In this document: piece by piece, positions 6,140-13,546 of the stretch
Layout: each line of letters begins with the position of its first letter
Numbering within the stretch: the first letter of the stretch is position 1
DNA from: Bacteroidota bacterium
Lineage (GTDB): Bacteria > Bacteroidota > Bacteroidia > Flavobacteriales > Flavobacteriaceae
Reading direction: 5' to 3'
DNA length: 13,546 bases
NCBI GenBank assembly: GCA_021793535.1
Contig: JAJYSO010000018.1
Location: 1-13,546, forward strand
Translations under genes and position numbers: made by a program
Notes under the pieces: generated by a model
Told to the model about the DNA's origin: nothing
What the model saw: the letters and a program-made list of their open reading frames with translations, nothing else
Databases searched by the model: none

Positions 6140-7852
6140 TTAATAACCCGAAACCCCTCCTTCGTGTTTAGGGTCAGCAGCCCCTCTTAAATGCCCATCT
6201 TTTTTTTCTATAACGTAGATTCTGGCATATCCGCCAAGATCCGGATAAAACCGGTAGCCTTTTTTATAGGCATTCCCGATGACTTCCCCTTTAAATCCTT
6301 TGCCGATGTTTACCCATTGACCATAGGCAGGGTATATTCTGGGCATGCGAGCGGCTGTGGCGGGATCCATGTCGTAATCCAAAATATAAATGATATTTTG
6401 CACAATAGCCGGATCTATTCGCCCTCCCCCTGGAGCGCCCAATACCATTCGAACAGTTTGATCGGGATTGAGGATAATGGTGGGGGCAATGGTGGAATAT
6501 CGCGTCCAATACTCAGAGTCAGGCTGAGCTTTCACCTGAGCCTCATCTACGGAAGAAAGGCGCATTCCTGAGTTATTGAGAAAAAATCCATTTACCCAGA
6601 CTGCATTTCCGCCAAATACATTACTCAAGGTATGGGTGAGGTTTACGGCGTTTCCATCCTTGTCCATCACCGATAAAGAGGTGGTTTCTCCTCCAGCCAT
6701 TTCAAGGGCTGGAGCAGCTTGCGGCTCTTTTAGCTGACTTAGGCTGTTGAGGGCATCCTCTGGGATGTTTTTCTCAACCGGGGAGCGAAAGACATCGGCA
6801 GCTCTTTTTTGAGCATATTCTTTGGAGCTCAAAATGGACACTGGGGCCTCGATCCAATGAGGGTCCACGATGTACTTGCGGTCGGAGACGCCGGCGCGCA
6901 TCGCAGCGGTCAAGACATGAAACGTAGTGTCAGATTGTGTGGGCAGCCCCATTTCTTTTAGGTTGAAGGGTTCCAAGAGGTTCAAGTCTTCTATCACTTC
7001 GAGCCCGCCTTGAGGGGAAGGGGCCGATAAAACCGTCCAATCTCTATAGGTCGTTTTCAAAAGCCCTCGGTCCGTATTGACGGTATAACCCTTGAAGTCT
7101 TCTGCTGTGACGGGATTACCACCTTCGTTCATGACCTTGATGATGTCCTGCGTGAGTGGACCGTCATAAAAAGCTGCTGCTCCTCCCTCTGCCACTTGAC
7201 GGAGAGATTGTGCCAGTTCTGGTTGTTTGAACAGTTTCCCTACAGGGAAAGGTTTCCCGTCGAGTAAAAAGCGTTTAGCCCCGTCGTGTTTTTTAAGCTT
7301 CTCTACATTTGAGGTGATAAATTCAGCCAGGGTGCGATACATGGGAAAGCCATTTTCTGCCAAATCTATAGCAGGTTGCATCACTTGTTGTCTAGAGAGA
7401 TTTCCATATGCTTCTAGTGCGTGGAGGAGACCCGCGACTTCACCCGGAATCGCAACCTCCCACAACGCTTGATCATCCCCTTTTTGGGGTAGATTTTCAT
7501 AGGTTTTCACCCGTTTGGCAGAATAGAAATCCAAGTAAATCGGTTCTTTGGTTTTTTCCAGCCAGATCATCATGGCGCCTCCTCCTCCTAAACCGGACAT
7601 TTCAGGTTCGGTTACACTAACGGCAAAAGCTGTAGCTACTGCAGCATCGACAGCATTCCCTCCTTTTTTTAAGATATCTACACCAATTTGACTGGCCAGT
7701 TTATTAGCCGAACTGACCATTCCTTGCTTGGCTTGTAAATCCTGCCCTATCTCCGGAGGCAGCGGTGCATGATCACTTGTTGAGCGGTCAGGTGTGGCGC
7801 AACTGATGATCACTGAGAGGAATAAAATGATGAAGAACCTTTTGCTAAACAT
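6140..7852 (-). CDS. Lipoprotein of the gamma-glutamyltranspeptidase fold with an altered substrate pocket
   Basis: 570 aa, the usual length of GGT precursors. The N-terminus (basic start, hydrophobic core, VIISC) is a lipoprotein signal with Cys18 as the likely lipid site. Family features in order: KGGNAVDAAVATAFA (63-77), GLGGGG (87-92), AIPGEVAGL (134-142), the cleavage/catalytic site ETTSLSVMDKDGNAV with Thr390 as the expected nucleophile and new N-terminus of the small subunit, Thr408 (matching E. coli Thr409), GAPGGGRI (472-479), and the C-terminal AADPKHEGGVSGY. The enzyme should self-cleave and act as an Ntn hydrolase/transferase on an amide. Against E. coli GGT, residues contacting the glutamyl group differ: Arg114 is Tyr110, Asn411 is Ser410, Gln430 is Ser428, Asp433 is Arg431. 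A different amide substrate is therefore inferred. It follows susD by 48 nt, probably one operon, at the outer membrane or periplasm. Confidence 0.85.
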   Translation of the reverse strand: MFSKRFFIILFLSVIISCATPDRSTSDHAPLPPEIGQDLQAKQGMVSSANKLASQIGVDILKKGGNAVDAAVATAFAVSVTEPEMSGLGGGGAMMIWLEKTKEPIYLDFYSAKRVKTYENLPQKGDDQALWEVAIPGEVAGLLHALEAYGNLSRQQVMQPAIDLAENGFPMYRTLAEFITSNVEKLKKHDGAKRFLLDGKPFPVGKLFKQPELAQSLRQVAEGGAAAFYDGPLTQDIIKVMNEGGNPVTAEDFKGYTVNTDRGLLKTTYRDWTVLSAPSPQGGLEVIEDLNLLEPFNLKEMGLPTQSDTTFHVLTAAMRAGVSDRKYIVDPHWIEAPVSILSSKEYAQKRAADVFRSPVEKNIPEDALNSLSQLKEPQAAPALEMAGGETTSLSVMDKDGNAVNLTHTLSNVFGGNAVWVNGFFLNNSGMRLSSVDEAQVKAQPDSEYWTRYSTIAPTIILNPDQTVRMVLGAPGGGRIDPAIVQNIIYILDYDMDPATAARMPRIYPAYGQWVNIGKGFKGEVIGNAYKKGYRFYPDLGGYARIYVIEKKDGHLRGAADPKHEGGVSGY

Positions 7853-7877
7853 ATACTTGACTTTTATAATAAGGACG

Positions 7878-7898
7878 ATAAAAAGAGGTTATTCTCTT
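7878..7898 (-). terminator. Weak hairpin between the susD-like and GGT-like genes
   Basis: On the minus strand, two nucleotides after the susD stop codon, AAGAG (7898-7894) pairs with CTCTT (7887-7883) around a 6-nt loop, and the T run extends from the stem (CTCTTTTT). A 5-bp stem is too weak for full termination. It could lower expression of the GGT-like gene relative to susCD or protect an mRNA end. Confidence 0.3.
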
Positions 7899-7900
7899 GT

Positions 7901-9310
7901 TTAATATCCTGGGTTTTGTTCCATTTTTTTGTTGGCATCCATTTCGTGTCTTGGTATGGGCAAGGCGAATTTATAACTGCCTGCTTCAACGTTGCCGTGA
8001 TTGTTCACGGTTCCGGGATCCATGTCTTTGATGTCCCGCCCGTATCTGGCCAAATCGTATAATCTGAACCCTTCAAAGAGCAGTTCTTTTCGCCTTTCTT
8101 GTAACAAGTTGTCTACATTTACTTGGTTGTAGGTGTTTGCGTTTCTATGCTGTGGAATCTTGTTCAGATAGTTGAGGGCTTCAGCGTCATTAGGACTGCT
8201 TTTTAGGTGCAAGGCTTCCGCATGGTTGAGCACAACTTCGGCTATTCTGAACATCTTGATGTTATCGTGGCCGGATTCGTCATCTGCAGGATATTTACCC
8301 ATGTTTCTGTAAAACCCGTTGTCCTCTCTAATCATCTCTGAAGAAAAGCGGACATCGTTCTCATCGAAATTCGCATCGTCATAGAGCGTTTTAAATACTT
8401 CGATATCGCCGAGCTTTAGCCCTCTGTAGATATAGCCGATATTGTTCTGTCCTTGATTATCTGTAGAATTTTGTTCGAGCTCAAAAATGGAGGCTGGTCC
8501 TGGAGCATCATCTGCCCAATACTCGACATATTGATCAGCTGCGGTGATGGGATATTTATCCACAATTTCTTTGGATCCTTCATAAGCGTAATCGTAATCT
8601 TTAAAATAAATGCCCACTCTGGATTGTAAAGCATAAGTAGCATCCAAACTCATGCGGGTTTTATCCCCATTATAACTCGAGGAAGTTGCTTGCTCGAAAT
8701 ACGAGATGGCTTGTGCGATGTCTTTATAAATCTGCTCCTGGTTTTCGCTAACCGTATTTCGAGGAACATTGTTTCCTTGCTCTCCTTTAAATTCCGTCAT
8801 ATAGGGTATACCCAGATTGTCACCCTCATTTAAATAGGTTTGTCCGAAGGTTCTCAAAAGGTCAAAGTGAACCATTGCTCGGATGGCGTAGGCCTCTCCT
8901 ATAATATAATTTTTGTTGGCCTCTTGCTCTTTGCTTACTTTATTGTCCAAGTCCTCGTCGTTCAAAATTACATTGGGATTGGCCACGCTGGCATAGGCGT
9001 AATTAAAAAGATTTTCAACCCGGGCATTTCGGTCGTTCAAATCCATTTTCGACCAATTGGGGTACCGGTTGCTTCTTCCATTTGAAAAGGTATTGTCGGA
9101 TCGAACCTCTCCGGCAAGAATCATATTTCTACCCCAATACCGGTAATTGACCATGGTCCGATAAGTGCCGTCCATAAGGGTTCTTAAGTCACTCAGGTCT
9201 TTGATTTGCGTGTCTCCTTGGTCTGCAATTACCGGGTCTAAAGAACATGAAGATATCGTTAATAGTACTAAGACGAATGATAATGTCTTTAAAGCTTTCA
9301 TTATTTTCAT
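7901..9310 (-). CDS. SusD/RagB-family outer-membrane nutrient-binding lipoprotein
   Basis: 469 aa, at the short end for the family. The lipoprotein signal (LLTISSC, Cys22) anchors it at the outer membrane, where SusD proteins form the lid over the SusC barrel and bind the ligand. Typical blocks are visible: the RTMVNYRYWGRN helix near residue 50, GEAYAIRAMVHFDLLRTFGQ (about 138-157) of the TPR-like scaffold, ISYFEQAT, LNHAEALHLK, and the hallmark end RRKELLFEGFRLYDLARYGR with LPIPRHEM and QNPGY. The start at 9310 leaves 4 nt after the susC stop codon. A second ATG three codons later (9301) would serve equally well for the signal peptide. Acidic and Asn-rich loops make up the variable ligand-binding part. 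The ligand cannot be read from the sequence, but the following GGT-like enzyme and the absence of glycosidases point to a peptide or other amide. Confidence 0.93.
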   Translation of the reverse strand: MKIMKALKTLSFVLVLLTISSCSLDPVIADQGDTQIKDLSDLRTLMDGTYRTMVNYRYWGRNMILAGEVRSDNTFSNGRSNRYPNWSKMDLNDRNARVENLFNYAYASVANPNVILNDEDLDNKVSKEQEANKNYIIGEAYAIRAMVHFDLLRTFGQTYLNEGDNLGIPYMTEFKGEQGNNVPRNTVSENQEQIYKDIAQAISYFEQATSSSYNGDKTRMSLDATYALQSRVGIYFKDYDYAYEGSKEIVDKYPITAADQYVEYWADDAPGPASIFELEQNSTDNQGQNNIGYIYRGLKLGDIEVFKTLYDDANFDENDVRFSSEMIREDNGFYRNMGKYPADDESGHDNIKMFRIAEVVLNHAEALHLKSSPNDAEALNYLNKIPQHRNANTYNQVNVDNLLQERRKELLFEGFRLYDLARYGRDIKDMDPGTVNNHGNVEAGSYKFALPIPRHEMDANKKMEQNPGY

Positions 9311-9314
9311 GTTT

Positions 9315-12300
9315 TTAAAAGTTTATGTTGATGTTAAAAGTAAATGATTTGGCGGGCATGGTGGGATAGTTCCTTTTTGCCGGGAAGTAATTGGACAGTA
9401 CTTCCGGATCCCATTTGAGATCGCTGTCTTTTACCCAAGTCCAAATGTTGGAAGCTCTTACCGAGAGGCTAAGCCCCGTTATATGTAAGCTTTCCAATAA
9501 ATTTTTATTATCGAACGTATAACCTAAACCAAGCTCCCTTAGGCGAATGTAATCGGCATCGTGTAAGAACCTGTCGGAATCCCCTGCTCCGGCATCTTTA
9601 ACGGAGGTGTTGTTGTAGTCGAATCTAGGGAAGGTAGCGTTGTCTCCTGGTTCTCTCCAGGCATTTTCCATGGCCTCGATGGAATAGCCCGCGGTAGACC
9701 CAGTACTTCTGTATACGATATCGGGCCGCACGTCATACACTTGATTTCCTCCAGAGAAGTTAAACTGTGCCTCTAAAAATAAATTCTTGTATTCGAAATG
9801 AGTAGAAAAGCTTCCAAAGTATTTTGGGTCTACGCTTTTTCCGGTATACACGCGTTTGGCTTGGGTGTATGTATTGGTGGTTTCGTCGCTTTGCGTAGGA
9901 TCTACATACCAAAGGGGAAGCCCGTTTTCAGGATCTATTCCTGCCCATTTGGGAAGGTACCACTCGTGTAGGAGATGCCCTTCTTGAACGACGGCTCTAG
10001 GGTCTATGATTTCCGCGTCTTCCGGTAGTCGGGTGACTTTATTGCGGATGGTGGTAAAGTTTGCGCTGACGTTCCAGAAGAAATCGGGAGTGGAAATAAG
10101 GTCTCCGCTGATGCTGAATTCCACTCCGCTATTTTTCATTTCTCCTGCATTTCTAATGGCATTCCCCTCAGTAAACTGTGCAGTATAAGAAAGTGGCGTA
10201 TGGAACAACATGTCGCTTGTTTGATTTTGAAAGACCCCTATGGAACCTTTAAGCCGATCTCCAAAAAAGCCATAATCTAGAGACAGGTCCATTCGTTTGC
10301 TTTTTTCCCAGGTGGCACTGGTTCCATATCCTGTGATTACGCCTGCTGGATTAGAGTTGTACCGCAGATAGGAAACCAGGGCTTGGTATTCGTTTCTCCC
10401 TATTCCTGCGTTTCCGGTAAGCCCGTATCCGGCCTTTAGGCGCAAGGTGTTCAAGGCCTCCCAATCTTCTATAAAGGCTTCTTTATGGATATTCCATCCC
10501 AGCCCTACGGAGTAGAAGTTTCCAAACTGTTTACTAAATCTTGAATCTCCTTGATAGGAGTAAGAGAGGTTGGCTAGATATTTTTTATCAAAATCATAAT
10601 TTAAAAGCCCGACAAGACGGAGCTTGGACAAGTCGGTAAAAGTACTGCTTGTGGTCAACCCTTGAGATACAGAGCTGAGGTTGTTTAATTGGTCGTTGGG
10701 GAAGTTCTCTCCATAACCGTCGAGTTTGCTCGTTTTGTATTTGCTAAACTCTTCGATTGCCGTAAGGTTAAAGTTGTGCTTCTCATTTAAACTAAACTTG
10801 TAGTCCAATGAGTTTTGCGTAGTGTAGTGATAATCCCTCAAGGAGTTCTCTTCACTCTTTCCGTTTTGAGAAATCCCATCACCAGAGTGGCGGTTGTTGT
10901 AGTTTTTGAAGTAGCGCAAAGTGAAGTCGATCCCAAATAGCGTTCTGAAGGTCAAATTGTCAATGATCTCATATTCCAAAGTAGCGGTGGGAATCAATCG
11001 CGTCACGTCGTTGTTTCGAATATCGTGTTGAATGATATAGGGGTAATTTGCGTAACTAGTGACGTCGTTAAAGTTTTCCGTATTGTAGCTTCCGTCTTCA
11101 TTTCGGATGCGGGCCCATGGAGAAGCTCCATACCGAATGGAGTTGGGGTTGGAGAAGGTGGCCAAGGCACTGCCTTCACGTATTCCGTCTTGACTGGCGT
11201 TAGCAGCATTTAAAGACAATTTGAAGTTCATTTTATCGTTCAAATCGGATTCGTAAAAAATCCGTGTACTCCAGCGTCTGAACTCTGAACCTTTTAAGGT
11301 GCTTTCCGTTTTGCTGTATCCCAAAGAAGCATAGAAGTTGGAATCTTCTGATCCGCGGCTCATGGAGAAATTAACATCCCCTAAGAATGCATTTTTATTT
11401 TGGGTTTCTTTATACCAATCGGCATAGTGTCTTCCATCATCAATCCAGCTGCGGACTTCAGAGAAGTTATTGTAGGCGTAATCGTCAAGATCATCTCTGG
11501 ATTGAATGGTTCCGTTACCAAATTGCCCTGAACCAAAAGAATTCCAAAGTGCCTCTTTGAAGATATCGTAGGATTGCTCTGCATTTGCTCTTTTGGGTCC
11601 TCTTATAGCATCATTTTGAAAACCTCCCGTCATGTTCAAGCTGTATTTTGTTTTTCCTCTAGAGCCGGTTTTGGTAGTGATGAGAATCACCCCATTGGCA
11701 CCATCTGCTCCATATGGAGCCACTGCAGAGGCGTCTTTTAAAACGGATATGTTTTCAATGTCATTGGGGTTGATAAGTGCAAAGACGTTGACAGAGCTGT
11801 GGTAGCTGTCTTGTTGGATGTTACCCGAATTGATGGGCATACCATCAATGACATATAGAGGGTCATTGCTGGCCGTAACCGAATTGACTCCTCGAATTCT
11901 GATTTGCGGAGCCGATCCTGGAGTTCCCGAAGTAGAACCCACGGTCATCCCAGATACTTTTCCTTGTAGGGCCTGGGTAGCATCCGTCATTTTTATTTTA
12001 GTGATTTCATCGCTGCTGACCGAAACTACGCTCGCTGTGGATTCATTCCGGGTCATTTTTCTTCCGAAGGCCGTCACGATCACTTCATCTAAAGATTCTG
12101 TATCTTCAGATAAGACAATATCAAGAGTGCTTTCGTTTCCAATGGTTCTTTGTTCAGTCTTGAAACCGATGTAGCTGAATTCTATAACGGCGCCTGTATT
12201 GGCTTTTATGGAATAATTTCCATCAAAATCGGTATTGGTCCCCACAGTGGTTCCTTTGACTACGATATTGATACCTGGAATAGGCATCCCTTCTGTATCA

Positions 12301-12398
12301 GTTACGGTTCCCGATATTTCGCGCTCTTGAGCCATGGTTAACTGGAATGCGAACAAGCTTACCATTAACATTAAAAAACTACTTAAATGTGCCTTCAT
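9315..12398 (-). CDS. SusC/RagA-family TonB-dependent outer-membrane transporter
   Basis: 1027 aa from the ATG at 12398. A TTG 14 codons upstream is in frame, but only the ATG puts the signal peptide (MKAHLSSFLMLMVSLFAFQL, cleavage after MAQ) at the N-terminus. Next is a carboxypeptidase-regulatory-like beta-sandwich (about 26-97; SGTVTDTEGMPIPGINIVVK), then the TonB-box-like LDEVIVTA (103-110), then the plug (about 115-245) with the SusC signatures IRIRGVNS, PLYVIDGMPI and ISVLKDASAVAPYGADGANG, followed by VILITTK. The remainder is the 22-strand barrel, ending in FTFNININF with a terminal Phe as outer-membrane insertion signal. With SusD it imports a bound nutrient, driven by TonB-ExbBD. No N-terminal STN/anti-sigma-interacting domain precedes the sandwich and no sigma/anti-sigma pair is adjacent, so regulation is not of the classic ECF-trans-envelope kind. 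First gene of the susC-susD-GGT-like cluster. Confidence 0.95.
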   Translation of the reverse strand: MKAHLSSFLMLMVSLFAFQLTMAQEREISGTVTDTEGMPIPGINIVVKGTTVGTNTDFDGNYSIKANTGAVIEFSYIGFKTEQRTIGNESTLDIVLSEDTESLDEVIVTAFGRKMTRNESTASVVSVSSDEITKIKMTDATQALQGKVSGMTVGSTSGTPGSAPQIRIRGVNSVTASNDPLYVIDGMPINSGNIQQDSYHSSVNVFALINPNDIENISVLKDASAVAPYGADGANGVILITTKTGSRGKTKYSLNMTGGFQNDAIRGPKRANAEQSYDIFKEALWNSFGSGQFGNGTIQSRDDLDDYAYNNFSEVRSWIDDGRHYADWYKETQNKNAFLGDVNFSMSRGSEDSNFYASLGYSKTESTLKGSEFRRWSTRIFYESDLNDKMNFKLSLNAANASQDGIREGSALATFSNPNSIRYGASPWARIRNEDGSYNTENFNDVTSYANYPYIIQHDIRNNDVTRLIPTATLEYEIIDNLTFRTLFGIDFTLRYFKNYNNRHSGDGISQNGKSEENSLRDYHYTTQNSLDYKFSLNEKHNFNLTAIEEFSKYKTSKLDGYGENFPNDQLNNLSSVSQGLTTSSTFTDLSKLRLVGLLNYDFDKKYLANLSYSYQGDSRFSKQFGNFYSVGLGWNIHKEAFIEDWEALNTLRLKAGYGLTGNAGIGRNEYQALVSYLRYNSNPAGVITGYGTSATWEKSKRMDLSLDYGFFGDRLKGSIGVFQNQTSDMLFHTPLSYTAQFTEGNAIRNAGEMKNSGVEFSISGDLISTPDFFWNVSANFTTIRNKVTRLPEDAEIIDPRAVVQEGHLLHEWYLPKWAGIDPENGLPLWYVDPTQSDETTNTYTQAKRVYTGKSVDPKYFGSFSTHFEYKNLFLEAQFNFSGGNQVYDVRPDIVYRSTGSTAGYSIEAMENAWREPGDNATFPRFDYNNTSVKDAGAGDSDRFLHDADYIRLRELGLGYTFDNKNLLESLHITGLSLSVRASNIWTWVKDSDLKWDPEVLSNYFPAKRNYPTMPAKSFTFNININF

Positions 12399-12437
12399 GC
12401 TTCTTAAAAATTTAATTTTTAACTGCCCGAAAATAAG

Positions 12438-12469
12438 CAAATTTGATTTTTAAACAAATCCTAAACAAA
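12438..12469 (-). promoter_or_regulatory. Promoter of the susC-susD-GGT-like cluster
   Basis: On the minus strand, TTTG (12469-12466) lies 20 nt before CAAATTTG (12445-12438). This fits the Bacteroidota pattern TTTG at -33 and TAnnTTTG at -7, with one mismatch (C for T) in the second box. Transcription would start near 12431, leaving a leader of about 33 nt before the susC ATG. A second TTTG (12458-12455) lies between the boxes. The CAAATTTG box is itself a palindrome, so a weak opposite reading is possible. This is the only promoter in the window with both boxes at good spacing. Confidence 0.55.
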
Positions 12470-12766
12470 TTTTTATTGCTCTTTTTGCATCTAAAACAGA
12501 TAATTTTTCTATATTCTTTTATGAAATTTGTTGAGGGAGCAGTAAGGAACCGCGATAATAAAATGGTAATTAGTAATTTTTTTGGATTATTGGTGTTAAA
12601 TGACAGGTTTTGACAAGGGGCTTGATAAAAATCATAAAAGATTCTCTTCTTTCTTTTTTGATCTCTTTGCGGCAATTCATTGGCCATTTTTTTAGGAGCA
12701 TCAGCCAAAACAGAAGGGCGATTTCGTTCTCTTTTTCAGACGAGGGGATCACTTGAATTTTCTAGA
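12470..12766. other. AT-rich intergenic region upstream of the susC promoter
   Basis: About 300 nt between the prenyltransferase stop codon and the susC promoter. It is AT-rich, with runs of T and A on both strands, and holds a loose inverted repeat TTGGC/GCCAA (12680-12684 and 12704-12708, 19-nt loop). Minus-strand frames here encode only low-complexity Lys/Arg-rich peptides without a good start. No RNA gene, clear terminator or known operator was recognised. A regulator of the susC cluster might bind here. Confidence 0.5.
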
Positions 12767-13546
12767 TCAGAGTACTTTGTGTAGCAAGGCATTCAAGTCG
12801 ATTAAAAGAATGCTGAAAACGCCCAGAATTAAGATAAACTTCAGGGCTAGGTGGAGTAGAGTATAGTGTAATTTTGTACGGGCAAACCAAAGGCATAAGG
12901 TAAACAGGAGCAGCAAGATGCCACTGATTAAAAAGTAGTAAACCATGTGTCCGATTTCATTCCCGTCTTGAAGTAGGAAGTAGATGGGGATAAAGGTGAG
13001 TAAAAAAGCAAAGGAAATAATGAGCTTAGTCGTTTTGATACCATAGGCTACGGGGATGGTTCGGTAATTTTGTGCAAAATCACCTTTGATGTTTCCTAGG
13101 TCCTTGGTAAGATCACGCATAAAAAGAACCAGAAATAAATAGGTGGCGTGGACAAAAATAAGGGCATCGAAGTTTTTGTAGTAAATAAAAACGGCAAAAA
13201 AGGGAATAATGGCCAAGATGGTTGCGGTTATATTTCCGATCAAAGGAAACTTTTTGAATTTATGAGAATAGAACCAAAGGAAAAAGATATAGATAGAGAA
13301 GAAAGCCACTGCTCTAAAAGAAACGGCACTGGCCAAAATGACGACTAAGAGGTTTAAGATAAAGTAGACGGACAGTTTTGTTTGTGGCCGAACGTAATTG
13401 TCCAATAAGGTTTTTTGCGGCCGGTTGATGTAGTCCTTCTCTGCATCGTAAAAATTATTGATAATATACCCAGAGGCGATGGACAAGCTTGAGGCCAGGA
13501 CAATTAGGAAGAGATAAGGGTCAAACAGGACTGTTCGAATGGGCTT
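12767..13546 (-). CDS. UbiA-family prenyltransferase, N-terminus cut by window edge
   Basis: The frame is open to the right edge (259 codons visible; the in-frame TTG near 13486 is internal), so the start lies outside. Both Asp-rich motifs that bind the Mg2+-diphosphate of the prenyl donor are present: NNFYDAEKDYINRP (about 13420-13456) and DLTKDLGNIKGD (about 13079-13114). Between and after them are about seven hydrophobic helices. Such enzymes attach a polyprenyl chain to an acceptor in the inner membrane. Flavobacterial proteins of this type are often annotated as geranylgeranylglycerol-phosphate geranylgeranyltransferase, the archaeal-lipid-type enzyme, but quinone or heme prenylation cannot be excluded from sequence alone. 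It ends 12767 with a TGA, with no strong terminator downstream, and is separated by 297 nt from the susC promoter. Confidence 0.85.
   Translation of the reverse strand, partial: KPIRTVLFDPYLFLIVLASSLSIASGYIINNFYDAEKDYINRPQKTLLDNYVRPQTKLSVYFILNLLVVILASAVSFRAVAFFSIYIFFLWFYSHKFKKFPLIGNITATILAIIPFFAVFIYYKNFDALIFVHATYLFLVLFMRDLTKDLGNIKGDFAQNYRTIPVAYGIKTTKLIISFAFLLTFIPIYFLLQDGNEIGHMVYYFLISGILLLLFTLCLWFARTKLHYTLLHLALKFILILGVFSILLIDLNALLHKVL

Noticed and set aside
11818..12341. Plus-strand frames of 118 and 63 codons opposite the susC start region
   Set aside because: They lie antisense to the conserved sandwich and plug domains of SusC, so they are shadows of real coding sequence.
9315..12398. SusCD locus as a classical polysaccharide utilisation locus
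   Set aside because: No carbohydrate-active enzyme, sulfatase or hybrid two-component regulator is within the window. The downstream enzyme is an Ntn amidohydrolase-type protein.
12399..12440. TTG start extending SusC by 14 residues
   Set aside because: It would place a polar stretch before a normal signal peptide and overlap the -7 promoter box. The ATG at 12398 gives a standard N-terminus.
12412..12752. Minus-strand open frames of 60 and 98 codons upstream of susC
   Set aside because: One begins only at a TTG, both are rich in Lys/Arg from A-rich DNA, and they overlap each other and the susC promoter. No domain or leader is recognisable.

Overview
The window looks like chromosomal DNA of a Bacteroidota bacterium, most likely a marine-type member of the Flavobacteriaceae. 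The reasons are an adjacent SusC/SusD pair, lipoproteins with Bacteroidota-style signal peptides, a GIN (DUF2807) adhesin-like protein, a UbiA enzyme of the flavobacterial type, and short upstream regions carrying the Bacteroidota -7 promoter element TAnnTTTG. No RNA gene, insertion sequence, integrase, CRISPR array or phage gene was seen.

Left part (1-4729): the 3' end of a MATE-family exporter (+) converges on a PA0069-type radical SAM gene (-). Then come a secreted GIN-domain protein (-), a divergent membrane zinc metallopeptidase of the YugP type (+), and a glutaryl-CoA dehydrogenase (+). These look like independently transcribed housekeeping or accessory genes.

Middle part (4777-6139): a diheme cytochrome c resembling thiosulfate dehydrogenase TsdA (-), with a Cys ligand candidate for heme 1 and an Asn-Met pair at the expected distal site of heme 2. 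Upstream of it is a 390-nt stretch without an intact gene. It holds a protein-like 36-codon reading frame on the minus strand with a stop codon at each end, followed by a perfect 8-bp hairpin, and may be the tail of a decayed gene.

Right part (6140-12470): a three-gene minus-strand cluster, susC-like TonB-dependent receptor, susD-like lipoprotein (4 nt later), and a lipoprotein of the gamma-glutamyltranspeptidase (GGT) fold (47 nt later). There is a good promoter in front of susC and a weak hairpin between susD and the GGT-like gene. No glycosidase, sulfatase or sigma/anti-sigma pair lies in the locus, so it resembles a peptide/amide uptake locus rather than a polysaccharide one. The GGT-like protein keeps the catalytic Thr but lacks the residues that hold the glutamyl alpha-amino and alpha-carboxyl groups in E. 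coli GGT, so its substrate is probably not an ordinary gamma-glutamyl compound. This is the most interesting point in the window.

Right edge (12767-13546): a UbiA-family prenyltransferase (-), cut by the window end at its N-terminus.
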